From: an uncultured Lachnospiraceae bacterium
Lineage (GTDB): Bacteria > Bacillota_A > Clostridia > Lachnospirales > Lachnospiraceae
Reading direction: 5' to 3'
Length of the DNA: 10,472 bases
NCBI GenBank assembly: GCA_902783205.1
Contig: CACZQE010000400.1
Location: 1-10,472, forward strand
Every line of letters begins with the position of its first letter. Positions within the stretch are counted from its first letter, which is position 1. The position numbers and the translations under genes are program-made. The notes below the pieces were generated by a model, which did not search any database, had not been told where the DNA came from, and worked only from the letters and a program-made list of their open reading frames with translations. Of the stretch, positions 6,701 through 10,472 are shown one piece after another.

Positions 6701-9700
6701 CTCTGAACCACTGGAGGCATTGGAATTCGTCACGGTGATAGTGAAGTCGAATGTATCGCCCTCTTTTGGATTCTCTACATGCTTCACGACCTGCAGGTAA
6801 CTGCGCCGGTGGTTCTCAGCATATAGAGATGCAATCGAATTATCGACCCTGTAGTACATAGCTGTTCCATCGATGGTCAGTTTGTAGTAGGTATATCCAT
6901 CCTCGCCTACAGCAGAAGCATTATCGCCGGACATGCTGGGCGCTTCGCTGGCGTCCACCTTCACCAACATCGTATTAACCTTATTGATGATCATCGGGCG
7001 AAGGGTCGGCGCAACAAACTCCCAATAGTACTCCATTTCGGGCGGCTCGGAGAATGAATAATCATGACCGGGTGTTTTGACAGTAATGACACCATTATGG
7101 TCGGTCACAATACCAAAGGAGATAAATGCACTATCCGTCCAATGGTCAGCATCATTCAGAAGCAGCTCATACCGGTCCACTCCATCGCGAGTGACATGCA
7201 TCAGCAGTTCATTCGGCTTCGTCCGACTGTCAACGTCATTGCTCCAATCCTTGGTGACTGAAACCGCGTCAGTTGCGGCGGTGCTCACGGGATCAGGATT
7301 CTCATATTCACTCTTCTGCTGGCCGTCATCCGTACGGTTATCCGTATAGGTTATTGATGCCTCAGTATTAGTTGCAAGGACGTAGTCATCACCATTTTTT
7401 ATAAGGTATTTCTTGATATTCGCATCCAAGCTGTCATAGCTGACATAGCCGTTCTTAAGGTCGGCAATCAAGTCCAGAGTATACTGGCTGGGATAGACAT
7501 CGAAGGTCACTTCATATTTCACACCATCCAACAACGTGCCCACAGAGGAAAGGTCCCAATCCACAGTAGGGTCTGTGAAGGTTGCTGCCGGCGGTGCATA
7601 ATTATAAAATGAAGTTGCGCTGTCCCATTTGATCCTGGCAGTTCCTGCGCTGAACGTGCCTTCATAGGTTTCGGAATAATCTGTTCCGCCTATGGACCAG
7701 GAAATGGTTACATTATTACCGGAAGAGGAAACTGTGTATTCGACATCTTCGCCGCTTACCAGATCCTTCATCTTAAACTTGTTGTCAACAGTATTAATTG
7801 AAAGCCAGTACTCAAAAGTACTTGTATCCACTTCCAGCAGATGACTCAATTCACCTGATGTCGTCGTCACCTCACTAGTTGTACCGTCAGTGATGGACGC
7901 AGCGGTAATGCCCAAGGTCTTCACGATCTTCGAGAAGATGTCATTGATAGCATCTGCTAACGCTTGCGAATCACCGGCATTGTAATAGCCATCAACCGGT
8001 TCTGTATCCGGACTTGCAGTACGTGCAGTACCAGTGTTTGCATAGTACATCAGGTCATCCAGATAATCTGCTTCAGTACCATAGGCGTATATACTGAAAA
8101 GTGCGCCATGCGAATCCGTTCCTGTCGCGTTACAAGCCAGCTGAACTGCACGTGCCTCGTCCCTCGACTGGACGTAACCTTCACCGGTAGTATCAAAACC
8201 ACTTGTATGTCCTACCCACTGAGTAGGCTGACCGTCTGTGATAAAGACGACAAAAGTAGGATCGCTATCCGCACTGTTGATCACAGTCTGCGCCTCACGA
8301 AGCGCAGCTTCCCAGTTTGTACCGGAAGAATTGGCAAGTTTTTTGGAACCACCGGCTCCGGTGGAACTGACTCTGTTCGTAATATCGGTTTCCGTGCTGG
8401 TCCAGCCCTGTACCGTATTCGCCCCCATATTAAAAGTGATCAGTGCAGTCTGTATATTCTCGCTCTCGTCTTCGGGTGTGCTCGGATCATCCTCATTCTG
8501 ATATCCATACAGAGCATGTGCAAAGTCATAGAGCACTTTTTCTGCTGCGTCAGCACGACGGATTGTCTTGCTGTAACGCTGGCCCGTATATACTGTAAAG
8601 TTATTGTAACCGTTCCTGCGATAGACAGTTCCGGTATATCCGTCATCCGCTTCTACTCCGTTCCCTGTGTTCGTTCGATACAACACAAAACTATTGGATC
8701 CATCCGCGTTATTCGAACCTCTGGCACCATTGGTCATCGGCACATAATAATTGACCATCGAGTTTGAAGTATCAAAAACAATGATGACATTTGCATTGGA
8801 AGCAGTATTATTGTCCGTGTCAGCATCTCCGGTAATCGTCAGGCCCAGCTTGTAAGTACCGTCAAGATTATCTTCCAGGCTTTTTTCATGCGGAGGTACA
8901 TCCCCGGCGCCGCGCAGTAATGCTTTGCTGGCAGCTTTATTAGTCACTCCCAGATCGGGAGGCGTTACCTCAATAGAACTGGGGCTGAAATCATAATCAG
9001 TATCTATGATTTCATATTCATAGATATATGCAAAATCGTACTCCGAGAAGCTGTCGGTATGTGTAATGGTTTCGGAAACTCCTGCATCACTGTTCTTATC
9101 GACAGTTTCAAGGATCTCCGCTCCCTCCTCGGTATAATGGACCCCGACGATATGGTTTCCGATATCCGGAGTCACTTTTTTCGACCCGTCGTTATAATCT
9201 TCATATTCTCCGGGGTTTGTGGTATCCATTGGATTAGTGTATTCAACCTTAACCTCAACAGGATAAACCGGTTCAAACTCTTTCCCGGTCTTCTTATCTC
9301 CCCCGGCTGCCCCATCCGGAGCCATAATGGAAATATTCAGATAGCGAACATCTGTGATCGCGACGTTGCCGTATTTTTCAAACAATGCTGCGGCCAAGCG
9401 CTCATTGCGCTGCGCATAAGCTTCCGGTTCTTCTTCAAAGGAAACTTCGGAAACTTCCAGTTTTGCATCCTCGGGAACTTCTTCACGAGGATCAAATGTG
9501 ACGCTGACATTCAAAGTTTTACCGTCAGCGGTGAGGAACTGGGTAGTCAGTGTCGTTCCTACAACAGCATAAACGGAAAATCCGTCAGTATTGAAAGTCA
9601 CAGCTTCAAGCTGCTCTTCGTTAACAACAGTTTGAGGTAAAATCACCTCAGCGCCGGTCTCTGCAAAATGAACAGCACTGACACTTGAGGTCTCAGAAAG

Positions 9701-10472
9701 ATCCTGGCCGCCTTTAAACTCGATCTTTACCTCTACGTCTTTCTGCGGCTGAATCTTCTCGGATCCGTTATAAATACTGATGTTAAACAGATGCGCGAAT
9801 GTGAGCTCTGCAGGTGCTTCATCTTTTCCCAGAAGTTCAGTAATCTGCGCAACATACTCATCATAATCCGCGGTTCCCTTAACAATCTCTTCCACGACCA
9901 GTTCTGAGCCGGCAGGAATTCTGGCGTCCTCAGGAATGTCTACAGTGATGGTATAGGTCTCCCCGTCCGCTGTGAGGAAATCAACAACAAATGTCTCTGA
10001 ACCGACAATGCCGTACACAGAGAACTGATCAGCATTGAACTCAACAGCCTCTACTTCTTTATCAGACCCCTCTGTATCGGAATCGATGACTTCTGCCTTC
10101 TCCTCGTCGTTCTTGTCGAAGTGGATCATGTCAACATTCGTGGTCTCTTCGATCTCAACTGCCTTCTTGTACTCGATCCTCACATTGACGTTTCCGCTGG
10201 GCTCGATCTCAACGCCCTCGTAAACGAAGGAGATATCATAGAACTTAGCGAAGGACAGAGTCGTATTCTCGTCGTACTTGTCCTGAATCTCGCTGAGAGC
10301 CTTCTGGTAGTATGCTTCATAGGCTTCCGGATCACTTTCTTTCGTGATCTCTTTGACCCTGAGCTGAACGCCTACAGGAAGCTGCGCACTCTCGCCGAAG
10401 TCAGCGTAAACGACATAGTCAGCCCCTTCATAAGTGAGCTGCGTGTCCTCAATGATCAGCTTGACTTCTTCA
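3719..10472 (-). CDS. Giant VWA/Cna_B-repeat wall-anchored adhesin, likely pilus tip (5' end beyond the window)
   Basis: Open through the right edge: my translation adds 96 residues upstream of position 10183, so about 2250 residues are visible and the true start and signal peptide lie outside. Residues are numbered from the valine codon at 10183. Order: three N-terminal repeats (edge to about 390); a pre-VWA strand LDGTYKLGLTITG (440-452); VWA domain (464-757) with DTSNS (471-475), Thr622 in SGTNWEAAL and Asp650 in FITDG, the expected metal-site residues; a beta-rich region (760-970); a diverged Cna_B-like domain opening SVTKDW (975-980); a further beta domain (1128-1306); six Cna_B repeats (1310-1983); a SpaA-like domain (1984-2110) with YFLKE; LPHSG (2116-2120), a hydrophobic stretch and a basic tail. 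By analogy with VWA tip pilins it probably binds host or matrix ligands. It is first of the visible genes; its ligand is unknown. Confidence 0.93.
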   Translation of the reverse strand, partial: EEVKLIIEDTQLTYEGADYVVYADFGESAQLPVGVQLRVKEITKESDPEAYEAYYQKALSEIQDKYDENTTLSFAKFYDISFVYEGVEIEPSGNVNVRIEYKKAVEIEETTNVDMIHFDKNDEEKAEVIDSDTEGSDKEVEAVEFNADQFSVYGIVGSETFVVDFLTADGETYTITVDIPEDARIPAGSELVVEEIVKGTADYDEYVAQITELLGKDEAPAELTFAHLFNISIYNGSEKIQPQKDVEVKIEFKGGQDLSETSSVSAVHFAETGAEVILPQTVVNEEQLEAVTFNTDGFSVYAVVGTTLTTQFLTADGKTLNVSVTFDPREEVPEDAKLEVSEVSFEEEPEAYAQRNERLAAALFEKYGNVAITDVRYLNISIMAPDGAAGGDKKTGKEFEPVYPVEVKVEYTNPMDTTNPGEYEDYNDGSKKVTPDIGNHIVGVHYTEEGAEILETVDKNSDAGVSETITHTDSFSEYDFAYIYEYEIIDTDYDFSPSSIEVTPPDLGVTNKAASKALLRGAGDVPPHEKSLEDNLDGTYKLGLTITGDADTDNNTASNANVIIVFDTSNSMVNYYVPMTNGARGSNNADGSNSFVLYRTNTGNGVEADDGYTGTVYRRNGYNNFTVYTGQRYSKTIRRADAAEKVLYDFAHALYGYQNEDDPSTPEDESENIQTALITFNMGANTVQGWTSTETDITNRVSSTGAGGSKKLANSSGTNWEAALREAQTVINSADSDPTFVVFITDGQPTQWVGHTSGFDTTGEGYVQSRDEARAVQLACNATGTDSHGALFSIYAYGTEADYLDDLMYYANTGTARTASPDTEPVDGYYNAGDSQALADAINDIFSKIVKTLGITAASITDGTTSEVTTTSGELSHLLEVDTSTFEYWLSINTVDNKFKMKDLVSGEDVEYTVSSSGNNVTISWSIGGTDYSETYEGTFSAGTARIKWDSATSFYNYAPPAATFTDPTVDWDLSSVGTLLDGVKYEVTFDVYPSQYTLDLIADLKNGYVSYDSLDANIKKYLIKNGDDYVLATNTEASITYTDNRTDDGQQKSEYENPDPVSTAATDAVSVTKDWSNDVDSRTKPNELLMHVTRDGVDRYELLLNDADHWTDSAFISFGIVTDHNGVITVKTPGHDYSFSEPPEMEYYWEFVAPTLRPMIINKVNTMLVKVDASEAPSMSGDNASAVGEDGYTYYKLTIDGTAMYYRVDNSIASLYAENHRRSYLQVVKHVENPKEGDTFDFTITVTNSNASSGSEGDINSDYYVWFSVVDTSDGTTVISDDLASGTGLERETDDSTGEYTGYYYIPSGNAVTIKMQDGYSLRFLNLPTGSSYSVSETLDASYENVSIAGVRKYKEETEGDDGSTTVVDKEEPAGTVEDLGISGTIDYADSRYEIDYTNKRVVTEANAKKTWKNADGSTTAPDGATVVFTLYADGEETEHTVTLDGKADEAPTGTDPAGYESEGWTATFVGLSKYKLVDGEKVEIEYTIAETGTYPGYTPSPTDRVASGGTINNTQVPAEAFAIKAWENADGSTEAPEGATVVFTLFADGTSTTYTVTLDGIVDSAPAGTGGYESPAWTATFQNLPKYKIVNNEAVEIVYTIAETGTYPGYTASTTDPVASGGTITNTQGSTETNAKKAWKNADGTTDAPDGATVVFTLYSDGTVTPYTVTLDGKADENVPTVTGGYESEPWTATFVKLPKYQADGETEIVYTIAETTGYPGYTASTTEPVGSGSTITNSQDSTIANALKAWVNADGTTDAPQGGKVTYTLYADGTATEYTVELDGTPETAPEVTGGYESIAWTATFVNLPMYRIENGEAVEIVYTIAETGTYPGYTPSTRDPVASGGTITNTQEPTTAEATKEWKNADGSTTPPAGATVVFTLYADETATEYTVTLNGEADEVPSGTAGYESTDWKATFQNLPKYKVVEGEAVEIVYTIAETGTYPGYTPSTRDPVASGGTITNTQEAIEVYALKAWLNADGTTEAPDGGTVVFTLYAGETATEYTVTLDGEADTKPEVTGGYESEPWKATFVNLPKYQADGTTEITYTIAETTGYPGYKASTTEPVASGGIITNTQISTVIEIKKIGDWTPENTLSGVQFKLYSDEDCTNQIMTDSTGAEFGPDGIIETGEDGTVRIGALIPGTYFLKEVATTGGYILLDGVVKFTINDDGSVDYTTGNEEFDSRTSAIYELDEGGFGIYINNPSGAELPHSGGPGTLLYTLSGLMLIMASALMYGFRMRRRERRVN
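3824..3838 (-). other. LPHSG cell-wall sorting signal of the adhesin
   Basis: LPHSG is followed by GPGTLLYTLSGLMLIMASAL and a basic tail rich in Arg. This is the complete three-part sortase signal, with Ser in place of the usual Thr. LPxSG variants are seen in Clostridia. The backbone pilin carries LPSTG at 1946-1960, so one enzyme may process both, or a separate housekeeping sortase may prefer one. Confidence 0.88.
3854..4234 (-). other. Terminal SpaA/Cna_B-like domain of the adhesin
   Basis: Residues 1984-2110 differ from the six preceding repeats. They begin VIEIKKIG, carry SGVQFKLYSDEDCT (2003-2016) and GTYFLKE with Glu2056, and end IYINNPSG. Lys1991 or Lys1992, Glu2056 and an Asn at 2109-2110 are a plausible isopeptide set. 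The pattern resembles the last domain of the neighbouring backbone pilin (FGLYTDKECT and YYLKE), suggesting shared ancestry of the wall-proximal modules. Confidence 0.75.
4235..6256 (-). repeat. Six tandem Cna_B repeats of 111-113 codons
   Basis: Units lie at 5921-6256, 5582-5920, 5246-5581, 4907-5245, 4568-4906 and 4235-4567, in coding order. Shared marks are K-x-W-x-NADG at the start, VVFTLYADG, YTVTLDG, GYES, WTATF, LPKY, YTIAET, YPGYT and TITNTQ at the end. Each keeps the Lys/Glu/Asn set expected to form an intramolecular isopeptide bond: Lys1315, 1430, 1543, 1655, 1768, 1881; Glu1396, 1509, 1621, 1734, 1847, 1958; Asn1419, 1532, 1644, 1757, 1870, 1981. They should form a stiff protease-resistant stalk holding the VWA head away from the wall. 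Repeat number probably varies between strains. Confidence 0.93.
4566..5014 (-). repeat. Near-identical 110-base direct repeat in Cna_B units 4 and 5
   Basis: Bases 4566-4675 and 4905-5014, 339 bases apart (113 codons), differ at only two positions (4571/4910 and 4649/4988); 77 bases in a row are identical (4572-4648 and 4911-4987). Other parts of the same units are more diverged. This indicates a recent duplication or gene conversion, and is a place where unequal crossover or assembly collapse could change the copy number. Confidence 0.9.
6266..6802 (-). other. Beta domain of the adhesin between VWA region and Cna_B stalk
   Basis: Residues 1128-1306 open with YLQVVKHVENPKEGDTFDFTI, pass through a YYYIPSG strand and IKMQDGYSLRFLNLPTG, then YSVSE, and close with YEIDYTNKR. 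This pattern (an opening K-V strand, a DG turn, F-x-x-LP-x-G, Y-x-V-x-E, closing T-N) is common in large Clostridia surface proteins and resembles a prealbumin-like, isopeptide-type domain. Lys1134, Glu1242 and Asn1304 are candidate bond residues by position. The domain name is not certain. Confidence 0.6.
7913..8794 (-). other. VWA domain of the adhesin
   Basis: Strand NVIIVF followed by DTSNS (residues 471-475) gives the first part of the metal-ion-dependent adhesion site. Thr622 (SGTNWEAAL) and Asp650 (TFVVFITDG) give the other two parts, so the site looks complete. About 70 residues rich in Tyr, Asn and Gly are inserted between the first motif and the first helix (YSKTIRRADAAEKVLYDFA). 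Such insertions in pilus-tip VWA domains can carry ligand-binding arms; that use here is inferred. Confidence 0.9.
9014..10472 (-). repeat. Three diverged N-terminal repeats of the adhesin (first cut by the window edge)
   Basis: The same series of motifs recurs three times. An opening strand: VVYADFGESAQLPVG, then FLTADGETYTITVDIP (69-84), then FLTADGKTLNVSVTF (216-230). Next an L-x-V-x-E-I/V segment and a Tyr/Glu-rich helix. Then FYDISF, LFNISI (132-137) and YLNISI (281-286). Then NVRIEY, EVKIEF and EVKVEY. Then MIHF, AVHF and VGVHY. The close is FSVYGIVG (54-61), FSVYAVVG (202-209) and FSEYDFAY (379-386). Approximate spans are 9998 to the edge, 9557-9997 and 9014-9556. I do not recognise a named family; more copies may lie upstream. 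Confidence 0.82.

Noticed and set aside
7964..8767. Long open frame on the plus strand (267 codons) opposite the VWA region
   Set aside because: It is exactly antisense to conserved VWA coding sequence, is rich in Cys, Ile and Arg with no recognisable motif, and has no convincing ribosome site. It is a by-product of codon use on the other strand.
9059..9640. Open frame on the plus strand (193 codons) opposite the N-terminal repeats
   Set aside because: It is antisense to well-supported coding sequence with no family resemblance or start signal.

Overview
The window is one strand-coherent stretch of a sortase-assembled pilus (fimbrial) locus. Every gene I can support lies on the minus strand, so transcription runs from the right edge to the left edge. 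Class C sortase, LPxTG-type wall-sorting signals and Cna_B/SpaA-type isopeptide domains point to a Gram-positive bacterium. Protein style (acidic threonine-rich surface repeats, a sortase of the type seen in many anaerobic Clostridia) and a roughly balanced base composition suggest a Clostridia/Lachnospiraceae-like gut or rumen organism. I cannot name a genus from sequence alone.

Layout in transcription order: (1) 10472 to 3719, a giant surface adhesin whose beginning lies outside the window. About 2250 residues are visible: three N-terminal repeats of a roughly 150-180 residue domain, a von Willebrand factor A (VWA) domain with an intact metal-site motif, a beta-rich middle, six near-identical Cna_B repeats, a last SpaA-like domain and an LPHSG sorting signal. 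It is the likely pilus tip or ancillary adhesin. (2) A 195-base gap with a long inverted repeat. (3) 3523 to 1853, a 556-residue backbone-type pilin with an LPSTG signal. (4) A 213-base gap with a strong GC-rich stem-loop. (5) A class C (pilin-polymerising) sortase ending at 605. (6) After 25 bases, the start of a second pilin-family gene that runs off the left edge, with 193 residues visible.

How the genes probably work together (inference from family knowledge): the sortase cleaves the LPxTG-type signals of the pilins and adhesin and joins them to one another. The 556-residue pilin would form the shaft. The giant VWA/Cna_B protein would be displayed at the tip or along the shaft as the binding subunit. 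The last, cut-off pilin may be a base or minor pilin, or the first gene of a further pilus cassette. The two intergenic stem-loops sit where unequal expression of tip, shaft and enzyme would be set. No RNA genes, CRISPR arrays, insertion sequences or phage genes were seen. No stretch without a gene exceeds about 215 bases.
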